In this document: in pieces, positions 18,906-28,086 of the stretch | How positions within the stretch are numbered: position 1 is the first letter of the stretch | How the letters are laid out: every line of letters begins with the position of its first letter | Assembly (NCBI GenBank): GCA_963716125.1 | Contig: OY970294.1 | Span: 2,170,001-2,234,000 of the forward strand | Direction: 5' to 3' | DNA length: 64,000 nucleotides | From: Acidiluteibacter sp963716125 | GTDB lineage: Bacteria; Bacteroidota; Bacteroidia; Flavobacteriales_E; Vicingaceae | The notes under the pieces: generated by a model | Seen by the model: only the letters and a program-made list of their open reading frames with translations | Databases searched by the model: none | Told to the model about the DNA's origin: nothing | Position numbers and translations under genes: made by a program

Positions 18906-18948
18906 AACACCGAAAAACGAGAATGTTAGAAACAAGCAAATCAAAAAA

Positions 18949-20280
18949 ATGGAACTATACTTTTATAAAGGCAACGAAAATATTCTTGAAGGTTTAAAAG
19001 GAAAAGCGGAAAATGGTATTTCCGAAGAACAGGCTACGGTTGATGCTAAGCTTAAAAAAATTCAAGATTCTTTCCTAAAAGTCTTAGACAATAAAAACCT
19101 TTCTTTTCTATTAGGTAGCGGATGCTCGTCATACAAACTAGAAACGGATGACTTTAAAGAAGTTGGTATTCCAGTAATGGCACCTCTTGCCAAGGAATTC
19201 TATTCGTTACCAGAGTTTGAAACACAAAAAGAGTGGCTAAAAAAAGAATTATCAATTGATGTAACTCATAAAAATTTCGCAAATAATCTAGAGAGTTTCT
19301 TGTCGACTCTTCATAGCTTGTTTTACTATTACTCAGGAATATCAGAATTCAATAAAATTGACAAGGAATTTTCAGAATTACCTGTTCCAAATAAGATAGA
19401 TTCAATAATACTTCAAGCAAGAAATTTTCTTTTAGAAAAATGTTTGAACTCTGAAAACTCTAAAGTCCAAGGTGATAATGAAAGCATAGATAAACTATTG
19501 ATAAATCTGTATAAAAAGTTTTATCGAAAGCTACTTTCAAGAAACTCAACTCTTCCAAGACTTAATGTTTTTACGACCAACTACGACCTTTATTCAGAAA
19601 GGGCAATGGATTTATTGGGAATACATTATGTTAATGGATTTACAGGTGGAATTAGTAAGTTTTTTAATCCCGCAATATTTAATTACGCACTCGCAGAAAA
19701 AATGGATTTGTCACAATCCAAGTGGGGTGTGATTGACAACTTTTTCTATTTATATAAAATTCACGGGTCGGTCAATTGGATTGAAGCGGATGGAGAAAAT
19801 AAACTATTTAAGGTCAAAGAAATTCAAGAACCAACATTGAATGAATTAAAGGATAAGGAAAGTATAATGATACACCCAACTCCTTTGAAATATAATGCAA
19901 GTTTAGGTAGTCCATATTCTGACCTTTTCAGAGAGTTTCAAAAAAAGTTGATGCTGAATAATAATATTCTTGTAACAATCGGATACAGTTTTAGTGATGA
20001 ACACATTAACAATTTAATTTTTCAAGCATTTACCATTCCTTCCTTTAGGTTAATTGTTATTGGAGAACCAACAGATAACAACAACATTGGAAAGCTTCGT
20101 GAATTGGACGATACCAGAATTTGGATAATTGGCGAAAAATGGCCAGCAGGTAAAGACGATTATATTCCGCTATACTTCTTTAAAAGATTTGTTGAGCAAA
20201 TTATGCCTGATTTAACAGCAGAAGACCTAGATAAAAAAATGGAAATCACTATCAATAATCTAAAAGACCTTTTGAAATGA
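18949..20280 (+). CDS. SIR2-domain protein of a SIR2-HerA anti-phage system
   Basis: 443 residues with the sirtuin-like NAD-binding pattern: FLLGSGCS (~54-61), FTTNYD (~208-213, catalytic Asn) and KIHGSVNW (~270-277, catalytic His). The C-terminal VTIGYSFSDEHIN segment is typical of defence SIR2 proteins rather than protein deacetylases. In such systems the SIR2 subunit degrades NAD+ (and in some cases cleaves DNA) on infection. Its stop overlaps the HerA start by 4 bp (ATGA), so the two are translationally coupled and probably form one complex. Flanked by attC-like elements. Confidence 0.88.
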   Translation: MELYFYKGNENILEGLKGKAENGISEEQATVDAKLKKIQDSFLKVLDNKNLSFLLGSGCSSYKLETDDFKEVGIPVMAPLAKEFYSLPEFETQKEWLKKELSIDVTHKNFANNLESFLSTLHSLFYYYSGISEFNKIDKEFSELPVPNKIDSIILQARNFLLEKCLNSENSKVQGDNESIDKLLINLYKKFYRKLLSRNSTLPRLNVFTTNYDLYSERAMDLLGIHYVNGFTGGISKFFNPAIFNYALAEKMDLSQSKWGVIDNFFYLYKIHGSVNWIEADGENKLFKVKEIQEPTLNELKDKESIMIHPTPLKYNASLGSPYSDLFREFQKKLMLNNNILVTIGYSFSDEHINNLIFQAFTIPSFRLIVIGEPTDNNNIGKLRELDDTRIWIIGEKWPAGKDDYIPLYFFKRFVEQIMPDLTAEDLDKKMEITINNLKDLLK

Positions 20281-22223
20281 CAAAAGAAGATAAGCAAAGG
20301 GTTATTGGTAAGGTAGTTGCAATAAATTCTGATAGATTTTCTGTTGAATTGTTAAGTGGTTTGGACAATTTTAATGTTAGTGGATTTGATGATATTCATT
20401 ATTTCGCACAATTAAATAGTTATGTGATTGTTCCTTATCAGAACTACTACATTGTTGCTGAAGTTTCAGGAGTTAGGGAAAAAGATTTGAATGTTCCATT
20501 CTCAAACCCAACAGACCAAATTTTGAGCAAAATTCAAGCAGGCAAGTTTTTGGAAGTACTTCCAATTGGTACAATAAAAAACTTGAAAGATGGTACTGTT
20601 AATTTTGACTTTGGAGTAAGTGTTTATCCAACTTTGTATTCTGATGTATTATATATCAAAGAAAAGGAACTTGATACTATTTTTAAAACGGATAATATTA
20701 AAGTGAAAATTTGCAAGGATCAAGATGATAAATGCACAAAACAAGACTGTGATTGCAAATTTAGATACACTTCATTGCCAATTGGAAAATCAACAATATT
20801 TCCTGACTATGAAGTCAAACTTGATATAGATAAATTTTTTGGAAGTCATTCGGCCATATTGGGAAACACAGGAAGTGGAAAATCTTGTACAATTGCCTCT
20901 ATGCTTCAAACTCTTTATACCTTGGATGAAAATAGTGCAACAGGAAGCACTTTCATATTCTTTGATGTAAACGGTGAATATAAACAGGCATTTGGAAAAT
21001 TAAATAGTAAGAACAAGAATATAGAAGTAACAAATTATACAATTGATGAAATACCAGAAGAAGAAACTGATTTAAAAAAGTTTATCCTTCCTCATTGGTT
21101 TCTGAACATTGATGAATGGGCTTTACTTCTTAAAGCTAGTGAAAAGTCTCAACTTCCCATTTTGCGTAATGCTCTTGGCTTCACTCAAAAGGTAGATTTA
21201 AAGACTATTCAACATATTTATGCTTGTAGTATAATGTATGTATATGAAAATTGGGAAGGCTCTGTGACTAAAAGACAAAAAATAGTTTCCCTCATTGATA
21301 AAGCAGGATTCAATCCGAAAATTGACTCTTCTGCAATGGATGCCAAATTTGGTAGTTTTCCGAATGCAATAAAAGAAGCAGAATTTAAAACAGCTGTAAG
21401 GTCAAATATTGACGAAAATTTAGAAATTGACCCTGATTATAAAAATGAAGTTTTCGAATTTAAAGATTTAACAACTGCTCTAGAATTAGCTGTTTTGTTT
21501 GAAGAGTATCACGGCAACAAGCAAATACGTGATTATTGTTCTTCATTAATGACCCGCTTTAAAAGTGTAAAAGAACGAGATGACTTTTCCTTTTTAACTA
21601 AAAATAAAAGTGCTTTAAGCCAATCTGATTTCCTAGATTCATTTATTGGTGTTGATAATGAAACAAAGAAGAATCAAGTAATAATTATTGACCTTAATTC
21701 AGCAAATGACGAAACTGTTGAAGTTGTTTCCTGTGTCCTTTCTAGAATGATTTTTGAAAAACTAAAACAAGCAAAGATTCGCAATATTTATCCTATCAAT
21801 TTAGTCCTAGAAGAAGCACACAGATACATATCGAAAGAGTCAGGGAAAGTATTTGGGGATGCGAACAAGATATTTGAAAGAATTGCCAAAGAAGGCAGAA
21901 AGTATGGGATGTTCTTAATTGTGTCCTCTCAACGTCCCAGCGAACTTTCCAAAACAGTGCTATCACAATGCAGTAATTTTATAGTACATAGAATACAAAA
22001 CCCAGAAGACTTAGCACATATAAGACAAATAACACCTCATATATCTGAGACAATTCTTCGAAGAATGCCTTCTATCCCAACACAACACGCTTTAATTTTT
22101 GGGCACGCAGTTAATTTACCCACTACATTTAAAGTGAATGACGCTGACCCTACACCTAGAAGTGAGAATAATGCGATAAGTGCGAATTGGTTCAAGGAAA
22201 AAGATTTCAAAATTGATTTATAA
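20277..22223 (+). CDS. HerA-family ATPase/DNA translocase of a SIR2-HerA system
   Basis: 648 residues. The N-terminal ~100 residues form the HAS-barrel-like domain. A four-Cys cluster (CKDQDDKCTKQDCDCK, ~142-157) may bind metal. Walker A is GNTGSGKS (~196-203), Walker B LVLEEAHRY (~508-516), and the arginine-finger/sensor region includes VSSQRPSELSK (~549-559). HerA proteins form hexameric DNA pumps; paired with SIR2 they make a large defence assembly. Start overlaps the SIR2 stop. The Cys cluster is worth comparing with known SIR2-HerA partners. Confidence 0.9.
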   Translation: MTKEDKQRVIGKVVAINSDRFSVELLSGLDNFNVSGFDDIHYFAQLNSYVIVPYQNYYIVAEVSGVREKDLNVPFSNPTDQILSKIQAGKFLEVLPIGTIKNLKDGTVNFDFGVSVYPTLYSDVLYIKEKELDTIFKTDNIKVKICKDQDDKCTKQDCDCKFRYTSLPIGKSTIFPDYEVKLDIDKFFGSHSAILGNTGSGKSCTIASMLQTLYTLDENSATGSTFIFFDVNGEYKQAFGKLNSKNKNIEVTNYTIDEIPEEETDLKKFILPHWFLNIDEWALLLKASEKSQLPILRNALGFTQKVDLKTIQHIYACSIMYVYENWEGSVTKRQKIVSLIDKAGFNPKIDSSAMDAKFGSFPNAIKEAEFKTAVRSNIDENLEIDPDYKNEVFEFKDLTTALELAVLFEEYHGNKQIRDYCSSLMTRFKSVKERDDFSFLTKNKSALSQSDFLDSFIGVDNETKKNQVIIIDLNSANDETVEVVSCVLSRMIFEKLKQAKIRNIYPINLVLEEAHRYISKESGKVFGDANKIFERIAKEGRKYGMFLIVSSQRPSELSKTVLSQCSNFIVHRIQNPEDLAHIRQITPHISETILRRMPSIPTQHALIFGHAVNLPTTFKVNDADPTPRSENNAISANWFKEKDFKIDL

Positions 22224-22241
22224 TGAAAATAAAAGGCGATT

Positions 22242-22304
22242 GGCTAACAATTAGGCTCTAATGCAGTGCGTTGAGGACGCACTTCATTAGAGCCTGTGTT
22301 GAGC
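22242..22304 (+). repeat. attC-like site after the SIR2-HerA operon
   Basis: 63 bp. Left box GGCTAAC, right box GTTGAGC (the latter fits the attC 1R consensus GTTRRRY exactly). Between them lie 18-bp arms 22253-22270 and 22278-22295 that are complementary with one mismatch, around a 7-nt loop. Size, boxes and palindrome are those of a short integron attC. It begins 18 bp after the HerA stop. Confidence 0.65.
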
Positions 22305-22577
22305 TCAGCCCTTCGGTCTGCTTACCTTTTTGCTATGGGGATTTAATAAGGTCTGCTCATCTTCAAGTTTCTTTTTTGTTGTCCTTTATTGGAAGTAATG
22401 CTTTTTTTTCAAGAGAAAATAGTGGATTAAGATCGACATTCTGTCTATTTAATTGATATAATTTCAAATAAGTTGAAGTTTTGGTGGTATGTTTTGTTTT
22501 TACCTCAAGTTTAGCCGTAGCTTTCCCTGTCCTGCAAAAAACAAGATAAAATGAGACGGTATATTTTGATATGAAAA
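22305..22577. other. gap between attC-like site and IS91-type transposase
   Basis: 273 bp with several T tracts. A 72-codon open frame on the minus strand (22363-22581), positively charged and without recognisable features, slightly overlaps the transposase end; I do not call it a gene. This stretch probably contains one terminus of the IS91-type element, but I cannot place the exact end. Confidence 0.35.
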
Positions 22578-23711
22578 TCATGATTTAAGTTGTATTTTCA
22601 TTGGTGGTGCCCTCGGCGCTAATTGTGTAGCGATGCACACCATGGTTGGTGTTTTACAACTAGGACAAATATTTGCGGTTATTCCTAGCTTCTCTTCAGC
22701 TAGTTGCTGCCAACTTATCGTTAGTTTTTCCCAAGCCTTTTGCCCTAATTCAGCCTTGGCTAAATTTAGCTCTTTAGGTTTGTTTCTGCCCGCCAAAAAA
22801 CCATAATGACGTATGCGCATAAAACCATTGGGAAGCACATGCTCTGCAAAACGCCGTAAAAACTCAACTCCACTAATGGTAGCTATTTTTGTATTGGCTC
22901 CGTCTCGATAGTCTTTATAGCTAAAGGATACCTCTTGCTCATTTACACTTTGTAATCTATGATTAGATATAGCTACCTTGTGGGTATATCTTCCTAAATA
23001 TTCTACTACTGTTTTTGGACTGCCAAAAGGGCGCTTGGCGTAAACGATCCATTCTGTTGCAAAAGCAGCCTTGGCTACATGCTGTGGTATTGCTATTTTT
23101 TCTCTCAGCGAAGCCATAAATTTTGCTCTATACACTACACTCATTGCCCGCTTAGGATAAAGGTATTTATCCTTGTATTTGCAATTTTTCCATTTACCAC
23201 TTGGGGTAATTCCACCACCAGGAACGATGCAATGCAAATGAGGGTGTAGCCATAGTTGCTGACCCCAAGTATGCAGCACCGCTACCATGGCTGTTTTTGC
23301 ACCTAGATATTTTGGGTTGGCTGCAAAATCTTGTATGGTTTGCCAACTAGCGGCAAACAAGCTGCTATAAATTTCTTTAGCATATTTGGGCAGCAACTCA
23401 TTAAAGCAGTGAGGTAGCGTAAAGACAATATGGTAGTAAGGCACCGGAAGCAATTCTTGCTCCCGTGCTGCAATCCATCTTTCTCGGTTGGTAGCTTGAC
23501 ACTTCGGACAATGTCTGTTTCTACAACTGTTATAGCTTTGGCTGATAATACCACAACTACTACAAGCATCGGTGTGACCGCCAAGGGCAGAGGTTCTGCA
23601 CATTGCTATGGCTTTTAGCGCTTTGTTTACTTGATGACTAGCTTTGTACTTTTTGCGGTATGCCGCTCCAAACTGATGGACAATTTCTGCTACTTCATGC
23701 TTAGGCTTCAA
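22578..23711 (-). CDS. IS91-family HUH (rolling-circle) transposase
   Basis: 377 residues. An N-terminal zinc-binding region has several Cys pairs (CSSC, CRNRHCPKCQ, ~50-71). The HUH motif is HPHLHCIVPGG (156-166), and the catalytic tyrosine region is YLGRYTHKVA (~240-249). It nicks single-stranded ends and moves DNA by a rolling-circle-like route. Its start overlaps the recombinase gene by 11 bp. Confidence 0.92.
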   Translation of the reverse strand: MKPKHEVAEIVHQFGAAYRKKYKASHQVNKALKAIAMCRTSALGGHTDACSSCGIISQSYNSCRNRHCPKCQATNRERWIAAREQELLPVPYYHIVFTLPHCFNELLPKYAKEIYSSLFAASWQTIQDFAANPKYLGAKTAMVAVLHTWGQQLWLHPHLHCIVPGGGITPSGKWKNCKYKDKYLYPKRAMSVVYRAKFMASLREKIAIPQHVAKAAFATEWIVYAKRPFGSPKTVVEYLGRYTHKVAISNHRLQSVNEQEVSFSYKDYRDGANTKIATISGVEFLRRFAEHVLPNGFMRIRHYGFLAGRNKPKELNLAKAELGQKAWEKLTISWQQLAEEKLGITANICPSCKTPTMVCIATQLAPRAPPMKIQLKS

Positions 23712-24636
23712 TGTTGTAAAGCCTATCTAATGGGCTGTGCGATAAACATCGCTCAAACTGAGCTACATGCAAATACATAAGCGTAGTTTCTAAGCAAGCA
23801 TGCCCTAATTGTTCCTTTATAGTTACAATATCTACTCCTTGCTCCAACAAATGAGTGGCAAAGCTATGCCGCAGGCTATGCACCTTTGCTTGCTTTGTAA
23901 TGTTCGCTTTTTGCATGGCCAACCTAAAACTCTGTTGCACACTTCCATGACTTAGTGATGTTCCTTTTTCCTTTCCATTGAATACATATTCTTGGGGCTT
24001 AGCTCCTTTGATGTATTTTTTCAACCCTCGCGCTATTAAATCTCCTAAAACCACATAGCGGCTTTTGTTGCCTTTACTGTTGCGTATATGCAGTTGCTTG
24101 CGATCATAATCAATGTCTGATAGCTTGAGAGCGCAGGCCTCACTTATTCTCAAACCTGCTGAATAAATCAAACTAAACAATACGCGGTGCTTTAGTCGTT
24201 GAGGAGCGATGAATAAACGCCGTAGTTCTTGTTGTGAAAAAATGACAGGCAGCTTTTGATCTTTTTTTAGCGCAGGCAGTCGTAGTGCTTTATCATCTAA
24301 GTCATAAAGTCTAAAGAAAAACCGAAGCCCATAAATGGTATGTTTAAAATAGGTATCACTTTTTTCATCTTTGCTCCTAAGCAAAAACAAATACCGATTG
24401 ATTTCATCAGCTTCTAAATGAAGTGGACTTTTTTTAAAATACAGACTGATTTGTGCGATGGCTCTGGAGTAGCTAAATACTGTTGAGCTGGAATAGCTCT
24501 GCAATACCACTTGTTCGTTAAACTTCTCCATATGATCTCTAAAATAGGGCACTTCAGTTTCTGCTTGCGCTATTAAAGTGTTTGCTGAGTTGGGTTTAGT
24601 GGTTAACCATGGGTATTTTTTCGTTTCTTTGCTCAT
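23701..24636 (-). CDS. tyrosine recombinase/integrase associated with IS91-type element
   Basis: 311 residues: SAM-like N-terminal core-binding domain (~30-115) and catalytic domain with R163 (SAGLRISEA), H253 and R256 (HSLRHSFATH), H279 (QLGHA) and Y288 (LMYLHV). All catalytic residues are present. It lacks the extra internal patch described for integron integrases, so I read it as the IS91-linked recombinase and not IntI. Confidence 0.88.
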   Translation of the reverse strand: MSKETKKYPWLTTKPNSANTLIAQAETEVPYFRDHMEKFNEQVVLQSYSSSTVFSYSRAIAQISLYFKKSPLHLEADEINRYLFLLRSKDEKSDTYFKHTIYGLRFFFRLYDLDDKALRLPALKKDQKLPVIFSQQELRRLFIAPQRLKHRVLFSLIYSAGLRISEACALKLSDIDYDRKQLHIRNSKGNKSRYVVLGDLIARGLKKYIKGAKPQEYVFNGKEKGTSLSHGSVQQSFRLAMQKANITKQAKVHSLRHSFATHLLEQGVDIVTIKEQLGHACLETTLMYLHVAQFERCLSHSPLDRLYNIEA

Positions 24637-24717
24637 AATATTAATTTTTTTGAGCTTAGCTTACGGTTAAATTAAAAAGTCGATTGGAAGTACTGCAGAC
24701 TTTAGCCACCGAAGGTT

Positions 24718-24852
24718 GAGTTCAACAATGTATATAAAAAATAGGCGAATAAGTGCTAAAATTAAGGCTTTAAGCTCGTATCAAACTTTGTGCTTAACCG
24801 AAAGTTTTGTGCTTTGTAATCGCCTACTTTTCATATACTAACCGTTGTAAGC
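24718..24852 (+). repeat. attC-like site upstream of the restriction-modification operon
   Basis: Left arm CAACAATGTATATAAAAAAT then AGGCG; right arm CGCCTACTTTTCATATACTA then ACCGTTGTAAGC. The arms are complementary with a few bulges, with AAC at one end and GTT at the other. A nested palindrome (GGCTTTAAGC with GCTTAACC) lies inside. The right end GCGTTGTAA of the repeat at 27882-28080 matches CCGTTGTAA here. About 135 bp, in the usual attC range. Confidence 0.6.
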
Positions 24853-24991
24853 AAGCTGAAAAGCCAGCCGCACAAACAGCACATTTGGTTTTTTGCCAAC
24901 ACGAAAGCCAACGCAGAAAAAACCAAAAGAGCTGTTTTTTACCTACGGTCGAAAAAATACAATCTGAATACTTGCCTTAAAAAAATTTATC

Positions 24992-25013
24992 TATATTTGA
25001 CACATACTGTCAA
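24992..25013 (+). promoter_or_regulatory. promoter overlapped by operator palindrome of the R-M operon
   Basis: TATATTTG (24992-24999) fits the -7 box. The perfect palindrome TTGACA-CATAC-TGTCAA (24997-25013) overlaps its 3' end and the expected transcription start. It is 15 bp before the controller ATG and is the likely binding site of that HTH protein (autoregulation). Confidence 0.65.
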
Positions 25014-25027
25014 GTTATAAATTTCAA

Positions 25028-25336
25028 ATGGAAACAATCGGACAAATATTAAGGAACAAAAGACAAGAGTTAGGAATGCTTTTAAGACAAGTTTCTGCTT
25101 ATGTTGATATTGACCAAGCAATATTGAGTAAAATTGAAAGAAACGAGCGAAAACCAACGAAAGAAATGTTGGAACGACTTGCGGAAATCCTAAAACTCGA
25201 TAAAGATGAATTAATGATTCAATTTATAAGTGACAAAATCGCTTACGAAATTGTAAATGAAGATTGCGCAAACAAAGCTTTAAAAGTGGCAGAAAGAAAA
25301 ATAAAATATTTAAAATCTCATCCTGTAAAAAATTAA
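25028..25336 (+). CDS. Xre-family HTH controller (C) protein of R-M system
   Basis: 102 residues. An HTH_3 domain fills the first ~65 residues (LRNKRQELGM ... QAILSKIERNERKPT ... LAEILKLD), with a helical tail. It is the first gene of the operon; the methyltransferase ATG is 2 bp after its stop. Such proteins time restriction enzyme expression by binding an operator at their own promoter, and a suitable palindrome is present. The tail beyond residue 70 is longer than in classical C proteins. Confidence 0.85.
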   Translation: METIGQILRNKRQELGMLLRQVSAYVDIDQAILSKIERNERKPTKEMLERLAEILKLDKDELMIQFISDKIAYEIVNEDCANKALKVAERKIKYLKSHPVKN

Positions 25337-25338
25337 CT

Positions 25339-26703
25339 ATGCGAACATTGACCACTGATATTGAAAACACAAGCGTAGTTGAAGAACCACAATTAGCTGT
25401 AAAATTCAACTCAAAAGTTGGAACACAAAAGAAAAAAGAGAAGAAAAAATCAACTTTAAATATGCTCTCTTTATTTTCAGGCTGTGGAGGAATGGATTTA
25501 GGCTTTGAGGGAGATTTTTCTGTTTTAAAATCTTCTGTAAACGATATTTTAAATCCTGATTTTATAGAAAAGGAACTTGGAAATAATTTCGTAAAACTTA
25601 AAAAAACTCGATTCAAAACAGTTTTTGCAAACGACATTTTAAAAGACGCAAGAAATGCTTGGGTAAACCATTTTTCTAAAAGAGGACACAATATAGAAGA
25701 TTATCAAACCGACAGTATAGTTGATTTAGTAAAACTGCATCAAAGCGGAACTAAAGTATTTCCTGATAATATTGACATCGTTACAGGCGGGTTTCCTTGC
25801 CAAGATTTTAGTATTGCAGGCAAAAGAAACGGTTTCAATTCTCATAAAAATCATAAAGGCGAACTAAATACTGAGACTTGTGCCACAGAAGAAACCCGTG
25901 GTAAGCTTTATATGTGGATGAAACAAGTGATTGAAATTACTCAACCCAAAATTTTCATTGCAGAAAATGTAAAAGGCTTGGTAAACCTTTCAAACGTAAA
26001 AGACATTATTCAAAGTGATTTTTCATCTTCAGGAGATAATGGATATTTAGTTTTAAAGCCAAGAGTTTTACACGCAGCTGATTATGGAGTTCCACAATCA
26101 AGAGAAAGAGTTTTCTTTATTGGAATCAAGAAATCTGCTTTAAAAAAATCCGCACTAGATGAATTGGAAAAGGAAATTATATCAGATAAATACAATCCTT
26201 ATCCAAAAACAACTCACGCTTATACAACGGATGGCGATAATTTAAAACGCCACGTAGATTTAAAAGAGCTTTTTGCAAATTTGGAAGAGCCAGAAAAATC
26301 GAATGATTTATCTCAAATATTTTACTCAAAAGCAAAGTTTATGGGTAAACATTGTCAAGGACAGATAGAAATTAAGCCAGATGGTATTAGCCCTACAATT
26401 AGAGCGGAACATCACGGAAATATCGAGTTCAGACGATTATCCAAAAAAAATGGCGGAATATTAATCGAAGAAATTTCAAAAGGATTAAAAGAGAGACGTT
26501 TAACGCCAAGAGAATGTGGTTTAATCCAGACTTTTCCGCCCGATTATGAATTTGTAATTGAGAACAAACAAGGTCGTAAAGGTTCATATTTGGTAAGTCC
26601 TTCAAAAGCATATAAAATAATTGGAAATGCAGTTCCCCCTCTTCTCGCTTATAATTTAGCAAAGCGAGTTCAAGATGTTTGGAACATATATTTTAAAAAA
26701 TAA
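25339..26703 (+). CDS. DNA cytosine-5 methyltransferase (type II R-M)
   Basis: 454 residues from the ATG 2 bp after the controller stop. An upstream in-frame ATG at 25264 lies inside the controller gene and is not needed. Motif I is LSLFSGCGGMDLGFE (43-57), motif IV GGFPCQDFS with the catalytic Cys (~148-156), motif VI ENVKG (~209), motif VIII QSRERVFFIGIK, and motif X IGNAVPPLLA near the end. It methylates C5 of cytosine in the recognition site. An insertion of ~45 residues follows motif I. Confidence 0.94.
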   Translation: MRTLTTDIENTSVVEEPQLAVKFNSKVGTQKKKEKKKSTLNMLSLFSGCGGMDLGFEGDFSVLKSSVNDILNPDFIEKELGNNFVKLKKTRFKTVFANDILKDARNAWVNHFSKRGHNIEDYQTDSIVDLVKLHQSGTKVFPDNIDIVTGGFPCQDFSIAGKRNGFNSHKNHKGELNTETCATEETRGKLYMWMKQVIEITQPKIFIAENVKGLVNLSNVKDIIQSDFSSSGDNGYLVLKPRVLHAADYGVPQSRERVFFIGIKKSALKKSALDELEKEIISDKYNPYPKTTHAYTTDGDNLKRHVDLKELFANLEEPEKSNDLSQIFYSKAKFMGKHCQGQIEIKPDGISPTIRAEHHGNIEFRRLSKKNGGILIEEISKGLKERRLTPRECGLIQTFPPDYEFVIENKQGRKGSYLVSPSKAYKIIGNAVPPLLAYNLAKRVQDVWNIYFKK

Positions 26704-27758
26704 TGGTAGTATCAGTAAACTCAGAACCGCATAAAAACGAGTTCAACGCTTTGCTTAATTCAACAATCATTGAATTAAATGCACACGCAATAAGATCACC
26801 TAAAAAGATTGAACAATTGAAAGGTAACAAGCTCGAACCTTATGTTGGAGATGTAATGACTGAATTGGCAGTAGGAACTGCTTTTGAAAATTCAATAGAA
26901 GTTATTGGTGGACAAAAATTCCCTGACATCATAGCAAATAAATTTTACGGAATAGAAGTAAAAACTACTACTCAAAATCATTGGAAAACAACAGGAAATG
27001 GTGTTTTAGAATCCACAAGAGTTGAGGATGTTGAACGAATATTTATGCTATTTGGTAAACTTGGAAAACCGATTGAATTCAAATCCAGAGCATATGAAGA
27101 ATGCTTGTCAGAGGTTGTTGTAACTCATTCGCCAAGATATTTAATAGATATGAACTTGGAAAAAGGCAAAACAATATTTGATAAAATAAATACGCCTTAC
27201 GACACTTTGCGACAAAAGAATAATCCGATTAAACCAATTACTGATTACTATAAAAGCAAACTGAAACCCGGACAAGATTTGTGGTGGATTCAAGACACCG
27301 AACAAGCAAGTAATCTTGTCATTAACATTTGGAACAATCTAAACCAAAAAGAAAAGCAAGAAATAAAAAATAGAGCAATGGTTTACTTTCCAGAGGTTTT
27401 CAGTAATCGAGGAGACAAGTTTTCTCGACTTGCCATTTGGTTAGTTACTAGAAAGTCTATTGTATGCCCAAATATTAGAGATTTATTTACTGCAGGTGGA
27501 AAGGATAATTACCTTATCAAAAATAAAACTTACAAAAATATTCCAAGAATCTATATCAAACTTTTTGAGAATATAAATTCAGTTTTAGAGATTTTGATTA
27601 ACACCTCTGCCATTGAATTATCAGAATATTGGAACGAGAAAACGAGCGAAAAGAAAAAAATTATGGATTGGATTGACTTGGTCGCAATGAACTCAAAAAC
27701 TGTTCAAGGTGCAAGGCATTTGGATTTAAAACAGATCTTGAACGAATTAATATTGTGA
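26703..27758 (+). CDS. type II restriction endonuclease (PD-(D/E)xK)
   Basis: 351 residues. The start overlaps the methyltransferase stop by 1 bp (TAATG). The nuclease core is PDIIANKFYGIEVKTT: D75, E85 and K87 give the PD...ExK site. The preceding VGDVMTELAVGTAFENS helix is typical of the fold. The position in a C-M-R operon makes the role secure; the recognition site cannot be read from the sequence. The C-terminal two thirds are unlike any family I can name. Confidence 0.82.
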   Translation: MVVSVNSEPHKNEFNALLNSTIIELNAHAIRSPKKIEQLKGNKLEPYVGDVMTELAVGTAFENSIEVIGGQKFPDIIANKFYGIEVKTTTQNHWKTTGNGVLESTRVEDVERIFMLFGKLGKPIEFKSRAYEECLSEVVVTHSPRYLIDMNLEKGKTIFDKINTPYDTLRQKNNPIKPITDYYKSKLKPGQDLWWIQDTEQASNLVINIWNNLNQKEKQEIKNRAMVYFPEVFSNRGDKFSRLAIWLVTRKSIVCPNIRDLFTAGGKDNYLIKNKTYKNIPRIYIKLFENINSVLEILINTSAIELSEYWNEKTSEKKKIMDWIDLVAMNSKTVQGARHLDLKQILNELIL

Positions 27759-27881
27759 TGGAAAAGCCAACGCTAAAAGCCACACACATTTGCAATTCGC
27801 AGCAGCCGACACACAAGCCAAAAATTGCAAAAGAGTATGTCTTTGCCAATGCTGACAGATGGACGAAAAAATAAAGCCAGC

Positions 27882-28080
27882 TTACAACAATATATAAAAA
27901 CTCATTGGTCATCAGTAAGTTACGATGTTTTAGTGGTTGTCTGAAACTCCACAAAATCGCTATGGCGATTTTATACTGAAAAGAGGAATTTATAAAATCG
28001 CCATAGCGATTTTGCTAATTAGTTAACCGCAAAGTTTATCTTTGTCTAAAGCCTAACGCTTTTTATATTAAGCGTTGTAA
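27882..28080 (+). repeat. attC-like repeat after the R-M operon
   Basis: Start TTACAACAATATATAAAAA pairs with end TTTTTATATTAAGCGTTGTAA (split by a 3-nt bulge). Inside, AAAATCGCTATGGCGATTTT and AAAATCGCCATAGCGATTTT are exact reverse complements over 20 bp. Other copies have different bases at the same stem positions, so the pairing is conserved. TATCTTTG near 28038 matches the -7 box. Right after the GTT box an IS481-like element begins. Confidence 0.65.
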
Positions 28081-28086
28081 AGAATT

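Larger units (their letters stand above)
22578..24636 (-). mobile_element. IS91-type element with accessory tyrosine recombinase
   Basis: Two overlapping minus-strand genes: tyrosine recombinase first, then HUH transposase. This pairing is common in IS91-like elements of Bacteroidota. Coordinates cover only the genes; the ori and ter ends lie in the flanks (22305-22577 and 24637-24717) and are not resolved. The element lies between the SIR2-HerA and restriction-modification cassettes. Confidence 0.75.

Noticed and set aside
22363..22581. 72-codon minus-strand frame next to the IS91-type transposase
   Set aside because: Overlaps the likely element end and has no recognisable features. I left it as part of the gap.
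23701..24636. Integron integrase (IntI)
   Set aside because: It is a tyrosine recombinase with all catalytic residues, but I see no IntI-specific insertion, and it overlaps an IS91-type transposase gene. It is best read as part of that element.
25264..25338. Upstream start for the cytosine methyltransferase
   Set aside because: It lies inside the controller gene and adds a Lys-rich extension not seen in the family. The ATG 2 bp after the controller stop fits operon spacing.
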